Origin: Albidovulum denitrificans
Lineage (GTDB): Bacteria; Pseudomonadota; Alphaproteobacteria; Rhodobacterales; Rhodobacteraceae
Length of the DNA stretch: 64,000 bases
Assembly (NCBI RefSeq): GCF_002973535.1
Contig: NZ_PVEP01000001.1
Location: 496,001-560,000 of the forward strand
Reading direction: 5' to 3'
Numbering within the stretch: position 1 is the stretch's first letter; every line of letters begins with the position of its first letter. Shown one piece after another: positions 41,894-50,097 of the stretch. Position numbers and translations under genes: made by a program. The notes below the pieces were generated by a model. The model was not told where the DNA came from. It did no database searches and saw only the letters and a list, made by a program, of their open reading frames with translations.

Positions 41894-43288
41894 TCAGCGC
41901 CCGAACTGATCCTCAAGCCTGATTATATCATCTTCCTCAAGATAGGTCCCGGTCTGCACTTCGATGATCTCAAGCGGGATGCGCCCCGGATTGGCCAGCC
42001 GGTGAACGGCGCCGATCGGGATATAGACGCTTTCATTCTCGTGGCAGGTCTTGACCACCTCGTCGATGGTGATCTCCGCCGTGCCGCGCACCACGACCCA
42101 GTGTTCCGCGCGGTGGTGGTGCTTTTGCAGCGACAGTTTCGCCCCCGGCGTCACCACGATCCGCTTGACCCGGAAGCGGTCGCCCAGATCCGTGGTCTGA
42201 TGCCAGCCCCAGGGCCGGTGATTGCGGATATGTTCGACCGCCTCGACCCGCGCCTGCCCCTTCAGCGCACCGACAAGGCCTTTCACCTCCTGCGCATAGT
42301 CACGCCGCGTCACAAGGATCGCGTCGGGTGTTTCCACGATGGCCAGCCCCTCGACGCCCACGGCGGCGACAAGGCGGCCCTCGGAATGGATCAGGTTGTC
42401 CTTCGCGTCATAGGCGACCCCGTCACCCCGGATCGCGTTGCCGCCGCCATCCTTGGGCGATTCCGCCCAGACCGCGTCCCAGTCACCCACGTCCGACCAG
42501 TGAAAGCGCCCCGGCGCCACGCGCGCCTCGGTCGCGCCTTCCATGAAGCCGTGATCGAAAGAAATCGCACGGATCTCGCCAAAGCGCGGCCCCGGCACCT
42601 CCATCCCCAGATCGGTTTTCATCGCCGCCACCGCGTCGCGAACCGCCGCGACCGTCTCCGGCTCTGCCGCCCCGACCGTATCCAGCAGCCACCCGGCGCG
42701 GAAACAGAAAATCCCCGCATTCCAGAGCCAGCCTTCGTCCAGAAGCGCCGCCGCCCGCCCCGCGTCCGGCTTTTCCACGAAACGCGCGACCGGCGCGGTG
42801 CCACCGTCGTCCATGGCGCCCGGCTTGATATAGCCCAGCCCCGTCTCCGGCCCCTCCGGCACCACGCCGATGACCGCGACCCCCGACCGGCGCACCGATC
42901 CGGCGGCGACCCGCACCGCGTCATGAAACGCGGCGACATCGGCGATCAGGTGGTCCGAGGGCATGACGGCGACCAGCGTATCGGGATCGTCCTTCGCGGC
43001 GACCCCGGCGGCCAGCAGCACCGCCGCCAGCGTATCGCGCCGCTCCGGCTCGATCACCACGCGGGCGTTCGGGGCCACGGCGGCGGTCTGGTCGCGGATC
43101 GTGAAGCGGACCGGGTGGGCGCCGATCACGACCGGCGCGGCGAAGCCCTTGGCCAGCACCCGGCGCAGCGTCGATTGCAGCATCGTCTCCGCGCCAAGGA
43201 TCGGCAGAAGCGGCTTGGCCATGCCTTCGCGCGACACCGGCCAAAGCCGCGTGCCGGTCCCGCCGCAAAGGATCACGGGAAGGATCAT
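41894..43288 (-). CDS. manC: Mannose-1-phosphate guanylyltransferase / mannose-6-phosphate isomerase
   Basis: A 464-residue type II bifunctional enzyme (AlgA/ManC/CpsB family). N-terminal guanylyltransferase signature LCGGTGTRLWPVSRE (residues about 7-21); FVEKPDAGRAAALL in the middle; and a C-terminal cupin isomerase (PWGWHQTTDLGDRFRVKRI, SLQKHHHRAEHW) with its metal-binding histidines. It makes GDP-mannose. ATG 43288 is used, with AGGA upstream; a GTG at 43306 is also in frame. It is divergent from the phosphomannomutase gene, so together they supply GDP-mannose for glycans. Confidence 0.95.
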   Translation of the reverse strand: MILPVILCGGTGTRLWPVSREGMAKPLLPILGAETMLQSTLRRVLAKGFAAPVVIGAHPVRFTIRDQTAAVAPNARVVIEPERRDTLAAVLLAAGVAAKDDPDTLVAVMPSDHLIADVAAFHDAVRVAAGSVRRSGVAVIGVVPEGPETGLGYIKPGAMDDGGTAPVARFVEKPDAGRAAALLDEGWLWNAGIFCFRAGWLLDTVGAAEPETVAAVRDAVAAMKTDLGMEVPGPRFGEIRAISFDHGFMEGATEARVAPGRFHWSDVGDWDAVWAESPKDGGGNAIRGDGVAYDAKDNLIHSEGRLVAAVGVEGLAIVETPDAILVTRRDYAQEVKGLVGALKGQARVEAVEHIRNHRPWGWHQTTDLGDRFRVKRIVVTPGAKLSLQKHHHRAEHWVVVRGTAEITIDEVVKTCHENESVYIPIGAVHRLANPGRIPLEIIEVQTGTYLEEDDIIRLEDQFGR

Positions 43289-43595
43289 GTCCGTCTGTCC
43301 TGTCACGTCGTCGTCCGTGTCCTTCGTCCCGCGCGCCCTGGCGGCGGATCATCGTCACATCAAGCGGTTAGGGTCCCGGCGACAACCTCAAATCGCCGCG
43401 ATCAAATCTATCCCGGATTCCCTCGATAGGCGAGATTTCCCGGACCGTCCCGCCCAATCCGACACGTTTCGGCAACAATCACCGGCGGGGTTTCCCTTTC
43501 GGCCCGCCCCGCCGCCAATCGGGGCGCCCTGCGGCTTGCCTCGGCGCCGGAATTCGCCCAATCGTTGCGCCAGCAAAGCGCAGAAAGGAAAGCCC
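43289..43595. other. Divergent promoter region between manC and phosphomannomutase gene
   Basis: About 307 bp. Promoters for both genes should lie here, but I find no convincing paired -35/-10 hexamers. AAAGGAA at 43584-43590 is the ribosome-binding site of the phosphomannomutase gene. No other gene or hairpin is recognised. Confidence 0.5.
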
Positions 43596-44975
43596 CTGCC
43601 CGAGGCCCCGAAATTCGGCACCAGCGGCCTGCGCGGGCGGGTCTGCGACCTGACCGATCCGCTTTGCGCGGGCTATGTCCGCGCGTTTCTGACAGCCATC
43701 CCGCATGACGGGCGGCTGATGATCGGACGTGACCTGCGCCCCTCATCCACCCGCATTGCCGCCACCGTCGCCGATACCGCCGCCGGACTTGGCCTGACCG
43801 TCCTCGATTGTGGCGAGGTGCCGACGCCCGCGCTGGCGCTGGCCGCCATGACGGCGGCGGCGCCCGCGGTCATGGTCACCGGCAGCCACATCCCCGCCGA
43901 CCGCAACGGGCTGAAGTTCTACACCGCGACGGGGGAGATCACGAAGGCCGATGAGGCCGCGATCCTCGCCGGGTTTCGCGAAGCCCCGCCGGGCGCGACC
44001 GCACGGCCCGAGGTTACCCCCGCCGCCCGCCACACCTATGCGGCGCGCTATACCCGCGCCTATGGCGCCGCGCTGTCGGGCCTTTCGGTCGGCCTCTATC
44101 AACACAGTTCCGTCGCCCGCGATCTGCTGGCTGAGGTTCTGGCAGCCCTTGGCGCCAAGGTCACGCCGCTCGGCCGGTCGGATCACTTCGTGCCGCTGGA
44201 TACCGAGGCGGTCAGCGCCGAGACCCGCAAGACGCTGGCCGACTGGGCGGCGAAGGGCGGCTATGACGCCATCCTCTCCACCGACGGCGATGCCGACCGC
44301 CCCTTGGTCACCGACGCGACCGGCCGCGTGATCCCCGGCGATGTCATCGGCACCCTGACCGCGATGGCACTGGGGGCGGAGACCGTCGTCACGCCCGTCT
44401 CCTCTAACACGATGATCGAGGCCACGGGCGCCTTCGCCACGACCCTGCGCACAAGGATCGGCTCCCCCTTCGTCATCGCGGGGATGGAGGCGCAGCCGGA
44501 AAGCGCGAAAACCGTGGGGTTCGAGGCCAATGGCGGCGTCCTGCTGGGCTTCACCGCCCAAGGCCCCGCCGGTCCCCTGCCGCCCCTGATGACCCGCGAC
44601 GCCTTCCTGCCCATCATCGCCACGCTGGCCGAGGTCGCGCGTCAGGGCAAACCGCTGAGCCAGCTTATCGCCGCCCTCCCCGCCCGCCACACCGCCTCCG
44701 ACCGGCTGGAGAACGTCCCGACCGACTGGTCGCACGCCTTCGTCGCGGGCCTTTCCGACGATGCGGCCCGCCGCGCGGCCTTTTTCGGCGCGACCGAAAC
44801 CGCCACCGACCGCACCGACGGGTTGCGCATCAGCTTTGCGGACGGCACCATCCTTCACCTGCGCCCCTCCGGCAACGCGCCGGAACTGCGCTGCTACGCC
44901 GAGGCCGGCGATGCACCGGCCGCCACCGCGCTGGTCGCCGACACCCTGGCCCGTATCGCCGCCCTTCGCACCTGA
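43596..44975 (+). CDS. Phosphomannomutase (PMM/PGM family), apparent CTG start
   Basis: A 459-residue phosphohexomutase that converts mannose-6-P and mannose-1-P for GDP-mannose. Motifs: PKFGTSGLRG at residues 5-14, active-site VTGSHIPADRNGLK, the metal loop STDGDADRP, and the C-terminal phosphate-binding RPSGNAPELR. The metal loop reads DGDAD as expected. No ATG, GTG or TTG lies in frame between far-upstream non-protein sequence and PKFGTSG; CTG 43596 has AAAGGAA 5 nt upstream and is the best start. The DUF4202 gene follows after 14 bp. Confidence 0.9.
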   Translation: MPEAPKFGTSGLRGRVCDLTDPLCAGYVRAFLTAIPHDGRLMIGRDLRPSSTRIAATVADTAAGLGLTVLDCGEVPTPALALAAMTAAAPAVMVTGSHIPADRNGLKFYTATGEITKADEAAILAGFREAPPGATARPEVTPAARHTYAARYTRAYGAALSGLSVGLYQHSSVARDLLAEVLAALGAKVTPLGRSDHFVPLDTEAVSAETRKTLADWAAKGGYDAILSTDGDADRPLVTDATGRVIPGDVIGTLTAMALGAETVVTPVSSNTMIEATGAFATTLRTRIGSPFVIAGMEAQPESAKTVGFEANGGVLLGFTAQGPAGPLPPLMTRDAFLPIIATLAEVARQGKPLSQLIAALPARHTASDRLENVPTDWSHAFVAGLSDDAARRAAFFGATETATDRTDGLRISFADGTILHLRPSGNAPELRCYAEAGDAPAATALVADTLARIAALRT

Positions 44976-44989
44976 CCGGGAGACAGACC

Positions 44990-45550
44990 ATGACCCGCCT
45001 CGACACCGTCCTGACCGCCATCGACCAGGCCAACGCCGCCGACCCGGACCAAAGCGAAGGCGCACCCGCCGCGCTGCTTTACGGCCAGCGGATGACCGGG
45101 GAACTCGCCCGCCTGCACCCGGACGCGCCGGACATCCTGAAGATCGCCGCGCGGGGCCAGCATATCGAACGCTGGACCTCGCCCCGCAACGCCTATCCCG
45201 AGGGGCGCGAGGGCTACCTGACCTGGCGCCGCGACCTTGGCGCCTTTCACGCCCGCCGCGTGGGGGAGATCATGGCCGCCGCCGGATACGATGCCGACAG
45301 CGTCGATCAGGTCGGCCGCATGATCCGCAAGGAAGGGATCAAGCGCGACGATCTGGTGCAGGCGCTTGAGGATGTGATCTGCTTCACCTTCCTGCGCTGG
45401 TACTTCGCCCCCTTCGCGACCGACCGCGACCCGGCCGAGCTTGAGCGCATCGTCGCCCGCACCGCGCGCAAGATGTCGCCCGAGGCCCGCGCCCGCGCTC
45501 TGACCGAATTCGACCTGCCCGAACCCTTCGCCGCCGCCTTCCGCGCCTGA
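44990..45550 (+). CDS. DUF4202 domain-containing protein
   Basis: A 186-residue cytoplasmic protein that I recognise as DUF4202: HIERWTSPRNAYPEGREGYLTWRRDLGAFHA and RMIRKEGIKRD with conserved His and Arg residues. Arrangement of histidines and acidic residues (HIERW, FHARRVGEIM, LEDVICFTFLR) suggests an HD-like helical metal enzyme, but the function is not known. Close spacing behind phosphomannomutase suggests a shared transcript. GGGAGA precedes the ATG. Confidence 0.85.
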   Translation: MTRLDTVLTAIDQANAADPDQSEGAPAALLYGQRMTGELARLHPDAPDILKIAARGQHIERWTSPRNAYPEGREGYLTWRRDLGAFHARRVGEIMAAAGYDADSVDQVGRMIRKEGIKRDDLVQALEDVICFTFLRWYFAPFATDRDPAELERIVARTARKMSPEARARALTEFDLPEPFAAAFRA

Positions 45551-45713
45551 GTCTGCAACCATCGCGCTTGCCGCAACTGCAACATGCCCGCCAACCCGTT
45601 TCGGCATGGGCATTTGTGCCGGGTCCGGCCCCGGAAATGTTGCCGGAATGACTCTAATCACGCGGTTCTGATCGGCCGCTGTTGAGCGGATCGAAATCTG
45701 CCCTCAGAATCTC

Positions 45714-45742
45714 TTGACGGTGACCGGCTCCGGCCATATCTG
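45714..45742 (+). promoter_or_regulatory. Predicted sigma-70-type promoter for the 53-residue gene
   Basis: TTGACG at 45714-45719 and TATCTG at 45737-45742, spaced by 17 bp, with the start codon 92 bp downstream. It is the best -35/-10 pair in the 283-bp gap behind the DUF4202 gene. Pattern match only. Confidence 0.45.
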
Positions 45743-45833
45743 CGCCGCGCCAAAGCCACCGTGGTGAGTGAGCATGGCCTGAGGACAGGCGCGTAATTGC
45801 GGCCCCGAGGGGTCGTTGGGAAGGAACGGGAAG

Positions 45834-45995
45834 ATGGAAACGCCGAAGCAGATGGGTTCGAACGACATGCCCGAGCGTGAGGGTGTCTCGGCACAGCGCC
45901 AGCAGGGCGACCGCCAGGACACACCCCGGCGCGAGGGCAAGAAACCCTCCGATCAGATGCAGGCCACGCAGATCACCGACTGGGCCTCGATCTAG
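45834..45995 (+). CDS. Small hydrophilic protein, 53 residues, unknown
   Basis: An ORF from ATG 45834 to TAG 45995 with AAGGAA 8 nt upstream. The product is very polar, rich in Gln, Asp, Arg and Lys, with no cysteine and no membrane segment (METPKQMGSNDMPEREG at the start, ITDWASI at the end), so it is probably disordered. A promoter-like pair lies upstream. The stop is a rare TAG for this window. Function unknown; it may be a stress-type small protein. Confidence 0.5.
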   Translation: METPKQMGSNDMPEREGVSAQRQQGDRQDTPRREGKKPSDQMQATQITDWASI

Positions 45996-46052
45996 ACCTT
46001 TTCGACCGGCCGGGCAGGCATTAGCATCGGCGTTCCGCAACAGGACGCCGAC

Positions 46053-46388
46053 ATGCCCCGCCCGGTCTCTGACATCCCCAATCTCGGCCCCGCCTCCGAG
46101 GACGGTTTCGCGCGGGCCGGTATCCATTCAGCCGAGGAGTTGATCGCGCTTGGCCCGGACGCGGCCTATCTGCGCCTTATGCGCGCAGGCACGAAACCGC
46201 ATTTCATCGGCTATTACGCGCTTGTCATGGGCTTGCAGGGCCGCCCCTGGAACGACTGCCGGGGCGCGGAAAAGCAGGCCCTGCGCAAACGCTTCGACGC
46301 GCTGAAGGCCAGCCTTGGCGGCAACGACAAGGGCCGCCTCCGGCTGGAAGCGGCCCTTGATGAAATCGGTGTGGGCGTGCGCCGGTAG
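46053..46388 (+). CDS. TfoX/Sxy C-terminal domain-like protein
   Basis: A 111-residue protein. DIPNLGPASEDGFARAGIHSAEELIALGPDAAYLRL matches the C-terminal helix-hairpin-helix-like domain of TfoX/Sxy competence proteins; the N-terminal TfoX domain is missing. Stand-alone versions are frequent in alphaproteobacteria and their role is unclear. The 3' end carries a hairpin (46329-46358) inside the coding sequence; the convergent ndk gene ends 6 bp away. Confidence 0.82.
   Translation: MPRPVSDIPNLGPASEDGFARAGIHSAEELIALGPDAAYLRLMRAGTKPHFIGYYALVMGLQGRPWNDCRGAEKQALRKRFDALKASLGGNDKGRLRLEAALDEIGVGVRR
46329..46358 (-). terminator. Intragenic hairpin, possible ndk terminator
   Basis: Perfect 9-bp arms AAGGGCCGC / GCGGCCCTT around a 12-nt loop. 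They lie inside the end of the TfoX-like gene, 36 bp behind the ndk stop on the minus strand. Its sequence resembles the two terminators at 31909 and 33568, but no clear T-run follows on the minus strand. Confidence 0.4.
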
Positions 46389-46394
46389 GGTGAA

Positions 46395-46817
46395 TTACCC
46401 GACCAGTTCGAGGCCCGAGAAGAAATAGGCGATCTCGACCGCGGCGGTTTCCGGCGCGTCGGAACCGTGGACGGAGTTCTCGCCGACCGAGAGGGCGAAT
46501 TCCTTGCGGATCGTACCTTCGTCGGCATTGGCCGGGTTGGTCGCGCCCATCACTTCGCGGTTCTTCGCGATGGCGTTCTCACCCTCCAGCACCTGCACCA
46601 CAACCGGCTCGGAGGCCATGAATTCGCACAGCTCGCCGTAGAAGGGACGCTCCTTGTGGACCTCATAGAACTTGCCGGCCTGCTCCATCGACAGCTTGAT
46701 GCGCTTCTGCGCGACGATGCGAAGGCCCGCTTCCTCGAACTTGGCGTTGATCTTGCCGGTCAGGTTGCGACGGGTCGCGTCGGGTTTGATGATGGAAAGC
46801 GTGCGTTCGGTCGCCAT
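46395..46817 (-). CDS. ndk: Nucleoside diphosphate kinase
   Basis: A 140-residue complete Ndk that transfers the terminal phosphate of ATP to other nucleoside diphosphates. The phosphohistidine is His117 in [18 protein letters not shown] at residues 9-18 and the [11 protein letters not shown] segment are also typical. Its start is divergent from the ABC-F gene over 245 bp that carry a hairpin repeat element. Confidence 0.98.
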   Translation of the reverse strand: MATERTLSIIKPDATRRNLTGKINAKFEEAGLRIVAQKRIKLSMEQAGKFYEVHKERPFYGELCEFMASEPVVVQVLEGENAIAKNREVMGATNPANADEGTIRKEFALSVGENSVHGSDAPETAAVEIAYFFSGLELVG

Positions 46818-46941
46818 GTCTTCGTGCCTTTTCTCAGGGGCCGGAGCGCCCGGCCGAATTCGATTGCGCGCCTGCTAGCATGGCGGCGCCGGATTGAAAA
46901 GACGGCACGGGGCTCGGCGGGGACGGAGCGGGGCGCTGCCC

Positions 46942-47009
46942 GTCGTCCATTGGGCTTGAACCAATGGCGCCCAATGAACGACCCCGGAGTATTGTCACAA
47001 CGAAGAAGC
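46942..47009. repeat. Hairpin plus CCCCGGAGTATT intergenic element, copy 1
   Basis: Inverted repeat GTCGTCCATTGGGC (46942-46955) / GCCCAATGAACGAC (46969-46982), one mismatch in 14, followed immediately by CCCCGGAGTATTGTC and AACGAAGAAGC (46982-47009). An alternative inner pair CCATTGG/CCAATGG overlaps it. A related block follows a different hairpin at 60629-60699 before ksgA. It lies in the leader or promoter of the ABC-F gene. Confidence 0.6.
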
Positions 47010-47062
47010 CGCAGGCGCGGGGCCGCTTTCGCAAGCGGGCGCGGTCTGCTAAGGCGCTTGCC

Positions 47063-48904
47063 ATGCTACGGATCAGTGACATCACCTATTCGGTCGAGGG
47101 GCGGCCCCTTTTCGAGGGCGCCTCGGCAACCATTCCCACCGGCCACAAGGTCGGTCTTGTCGGCGCGAACGGCGCGGGCAAGACAACGCTCTTCCGGCTG
47201 ATCCGGGGCGAACTGGCGCTGGAAGGCGGCGCGATCACGCTGCCCCAACGCGCGAAGATCGGCGGCGTGGCGCAGGAGGTGCCGTCGTCCTCCGTCTCGC
47301 TGCTCGACACGGTTCTGGCCGCCGATGAGGAGCGCGCCGCGCTGATGGCCGAGGCCGATCACGCGACCGATCCGCACCGGATCGCCGAGATCCAGCACCG
47401 GCTGGCCGATATCGACGCCTGGTCGGCAGAGGCGCGGGCATCGTCGATCCTCAAGGGCTTGGGCTTCGATCTTGAGGATCAGCTGCGCCCCTGTTCGGAT
47501 TTTTCGGGCGGCTGGCGGATGCGGGTGGCGCTGGCGGGGGTGCTGTTTGCCCAGCCCGACTATCTGCTTCTGGACGAACCGACCAACTATCTGGACCTTG
47601 AAGGGGCGCTGTGGCTGGAAAGCTATCTGGCGAAATACCCCCATACGGTCATCATCATCAGCCACGATCGCGGCCTTCTGAACCGCGCCGTGGGCGGCAT
47701 CCTGCATCTGGAGAACCGCAAGCTGACCTACTGGACCGGGCCTTACGACCAGTTCGCGCGCCAGCGTGCCGAACAGCGCGCGGTGCAGGCGGCGGAGGCC
47801 AAGAAGCAGGCGGCGCGGCGGGCGCATCTGCAAAGCTTCGTCGACCGCTTCAAGGCCAAGGCGTCGAAGGCCGTCCAGGCGCAGAGCCGCGTGAAGATGC
47901 TGGAGAAGATGACGCCGATCCTGGCGCCGGAAGAGGCGAAGAAGGTCGTCTTCACCTTCCCCGAGCCGGAGCAACTCTCGCCGCCGATCATCACCATGGA
48001 GGGCGCCTCGGTCGGCTATGACGGGCCGCCGGTCCTGCGGCGGCTTTCCCTGCGGATCGACCAGGACGACCGGATCGCGCTTCTGGGTCGCAATGGCGAG
48101 GGGAAATCGACGCTGTCGAAGCTTCTGGCGGGGAAACTGCCCGCGGCGGGGGGGGAGATCACGCGCTCCTCGAAGCTGCGGATCGGCTATTTCGCCCAGC
48201 ATCAGGTCGATGAGCTGCATACGGACGAGACGCCCTTGCAGCATATCCTGCGCATGCGGCCGAACGAAGGCCAGCCGAAGCTGCGCGCGCGGCTGGCGGG
48301 GTTCGGGCTTGGCGCCGATCAGGCCGATACCGTCGTCGCGCGGCTGTCGGGCGGGCAGAAGGCGCGGCTCTCGCTCCTGCTGGCGACGCTCGATGCGCCG
48401 CATCTGCTGATCCTTGACGAACCGACCAACCACCTTGACATCGAAAGCCGCGAGGCGCTGGTGGAGGCGCTGACCGAATATTCCGGCGCGGTGATCCTTG
48501 TCAGCCACGACATGCACCTTCTGGGGCTGGTCGCGGACCGGCTCTGGCTGGTCAAGGGCGGGGCGGTCGCGCCCTATCAGGGCGATCTGGAGAGCTACCG
48601 GAAGGAATTGCTGGCGGGCGACGACGCCGAAAAGCAGGCCAAGCCGAAACCGAAGGCCGAGCGCCCGTCCCGCGACGCCATCCTGGCCCTGCGCGCCGAG
48701 GTGCGCAAATGCGAGGAGCGGCTGGCGAAGCTGAACGACATGCGCGACAAGCTGGCGGTGAAACTGGCGCGGCCGGAGCTTTACGACAGCCCCGGTGAGG
48801 CGGTCGTCTGGCAGAAGAAATACGCCGAGGTTATGGAAGGGCTGGACCGGGCCGAGGACCTTTGGATCAAGGCGGCGGAAAAGCTTGAGGCAGCAGAGGT
48901 TTAG
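47063..48904 (+). CDS. ABC-F family ATPase (ribosome-associated, Uup/EttA type)
   Basis: A 613-residue soluble protein with two ATPase domains and no membrane part. First domain: Walker A GANGAGKTT, signature FSGGWRMRVAL, Walker B LLLDEPTNYLD. Second: GRNGEGKST, LSGGQKARLSL, LILDEPTNHLD. A linker helix region (about 230-290, rich in Ala/Lys/Arg) and a C-terminal charged coiled coil (about 550-610) resemble Uup. These proteins act in the ribosomal E site or in related RNA-protein complexes. ATG 47063 gives the normal N-terminus; the longer open frame is not conserved-looking. Confidence 0.93.
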   Translation: MLRISDITYSVEGRPLFEGASATIPTGHKVGLVGANGAGKTTLFRLIRGELALEGGAITLPQRAKIGGVAQEVPSSSVSLLDTVLAADEERAALMAEADHATDPHRIAEIQHRLADIDAWSAEARASSILKGLGFDLEDQLRPCSDFSGGWRMRVALAGVLFAQPDYLLLDEPTNYLDLEGALWLESYLAKYPHTVIIISHDRGLLNRAVGGILHLENRKLTYWTGPYDQFARQRAEQRAVQAAEAKKQAARRAHLQSFVDRFKAKASKAVQAQSRVKMLEKMTPILAPEEAKKVVFTFPEPEQLSPPIITMEGASVGYDGPPVLRRLSLRIDQDDRIALLGRNGEGKSTLSKLLAGKLPAAGGEITRSSKLRIGYFAQHQVDELHTDETPLQHILRMRPNEGQPKLRARLAGFGLGADQADTVVARLSGGQKARLSLLLATLDAPHLLILDEPTNHLDIESREALVEALTEYSGAVILVSHDMHLLGLVADRLWLVKGGAVAPYQGDLESYRKELLAGDDAEKQAKPKPKAERPSRDAILALRAEVRKCEERLAKLNDMRDKLAVKLARPELYDSPGEAVVWQKKYAEVMEGLDRAEDLWIKAAEKLEAAEV

Positions 48905-48907
48905 GAC

Positions 48908-49522
48908 GTGGAGCTACAGTTCTACATCACCTCTTTCGCGACCCTTTTCGTGGTCATCGACCCGCCGGGGCTGGTGCCGCTTTTCATCGCGCTGACGCAA
49001 GGCATGGACGACGCGCATCGCCGTCGACTGGCGCTGCGCGCCTGTGTGATCGGCGGCATCCTCCTGACGCTTTTCGGGCTGTTCGGGGAACAGCTTCTGG
49101 GCTTCATCGGCATCACCATGCCCGCCTTCCGCATCGCGGGCGGTATCCTGCTGTTCCTGACCGCGCTTGACATGCTGTTCGAACGCCGGACCCAGCGGCG
49201 CGAGGGGCAGCATGCCGATCCGAACCATGACCCTTCCGTCTTTCCCCTTGCCACGCCGCTGATCGCGGGACCCGGTGCCATCGCGACGATGATCCTGCTG
49301 ATGGGCCAGACCGGCGGCGACTGGCGCGGCGCGGTGTCGGTGCTGGGGCTTCTGGCCGGGATGCTGGTCGTGACTTTCCTCTTCCTCCTCGCCTCGCCGC
49401 CGATCGAGCGGCTTTTGGGGCGCACCGGGACGGTGGTCATCACGCGGCTTCTGGGGATGCTGCTGGCCGCGCTGTCGGTGCAATTCGTGATCGATGGCGT
49501 CAAGGGAACGGGGCTGATCTGA
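48908..49522 (+). CDS. MarC family membrane protein
   Basis: A 204-residue protein with six hydrophobic segments. Motifs of the MarC/UPF0056 family: FVVIDPPGLVPLFIALT at the N-terminus and PLATPLIAGPGAIATMILLMG in the middle, the two repeat halves. The transported substrate, if any, is not known; the earlier link to antibiotic resistance is not supported for the family. The start is GTG 48908, three bases behind the ABC-F stop; the stop overlaps the protease gene (TGATG). Confidence 0.92.
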   Translation: MELQFYITSFATLFVVIDPPGLVPLFIALTQGMDDAHRRRLALRACVIGGILLTLFGLFGEQLLGFIGITMPAFRIAGGILLFLTALDMLFERRTQRREGQHADPNHDPSVFPLATPLIAGPGAIATMILLMGQTGGDWRGAVSVLGLLAGMLVVTFLFLLASPPIERLLGRTGTVVITRLLGMLLAALSVQFVIDGVKGTGLI

Positions 49523-50097
49523 TGGACAGCGGCGACCTGCCCCGTTTCGCCTATCTCGTCCTCCTCCTGATTGCGGTCGGCGGCTATGTCCTTGTCGAAA
49601 GCCGCAAGAACCTGGGCCGCACGCTGCATCAGGCGGCGATCTGGGGGGTGATCTTCCTTGGGGCGGTCGCCATCGCCGGGCTCTGGCCCGCGATCCAGCG
49701 CGCGACGGGGCGGGCAGAGCCGGTGATGACCGCCGCCGGGATCGAGGTTCCGGTGGCCCCGGACGGGCATTTCTACGTCACCGCTCTGGTCAACGGGGCG
49801 AAGGTGCGCTTTGTCGTCGATACCGGCGCCTCGACCATCGTGCTGACGCAAGGCGACGCGCGGCGCGCGGGGTTCGACACCGATGCGCTGGTCTTCCTCG
49901 GCTCTGCCCGGACGGCGAATGGCACCGTCAGCATCGCGCCCGTGAAGATCGACAGCTTCGATCTGGCCGGACAGGTAGACCGCAACGTCGCGGCCTCGAT
50001 CAACGGCGGCAGACTGGACACCTCGCTTCTGGGGATGAGCTATCTGAGCGAATATCAGGTGACGCTCAGCCGCGATCTTCTGATCCTGAAGCGTTAG
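49522..50097 (+). CDS. Membrane-anchored retropepsin-like aspartic protease (TIGR02281 type)
   Basis: A 191-residue protein. Two hydrophobic segments (about 10-26 and 39-57) anchor it, followed by a single aspartic-protease domain: VRFVVDTGASTIVLT with the catalytic DTGA, and LLGMSYLSEYQVTLSRDLLIL at the end. Like retropepsins it should work as a dimer, probably on the periplasmic side. Substrate unknown. Start overlaps the marC stop by one base; its stop overlaps the convergent gene by four bases. Confidence 0.88.
   Translation: MDSGDLPRFAYLVLLLIAVGGYVLVESRKNLGRTLHQAAIWGVIFLGAVAIAGLWPAIQRATGRAEPVMTAAGIEVPVAPDGHFYVTALVNGAKVRFVVDTGASTIVLTQGDARRAGFDTDALVFLGSARTANGTVSIAPVKIDSFDLAGQVDRNVAASINGGRLDTSLLGMSYLSEYQVTLSRDLLILKR

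Noticed and set aside
46053-46388. Competence regulator TfoX
   Set aside because: Only the C-terminal domain is present; without the N-terminal domain a competence-regulator call is not supported.
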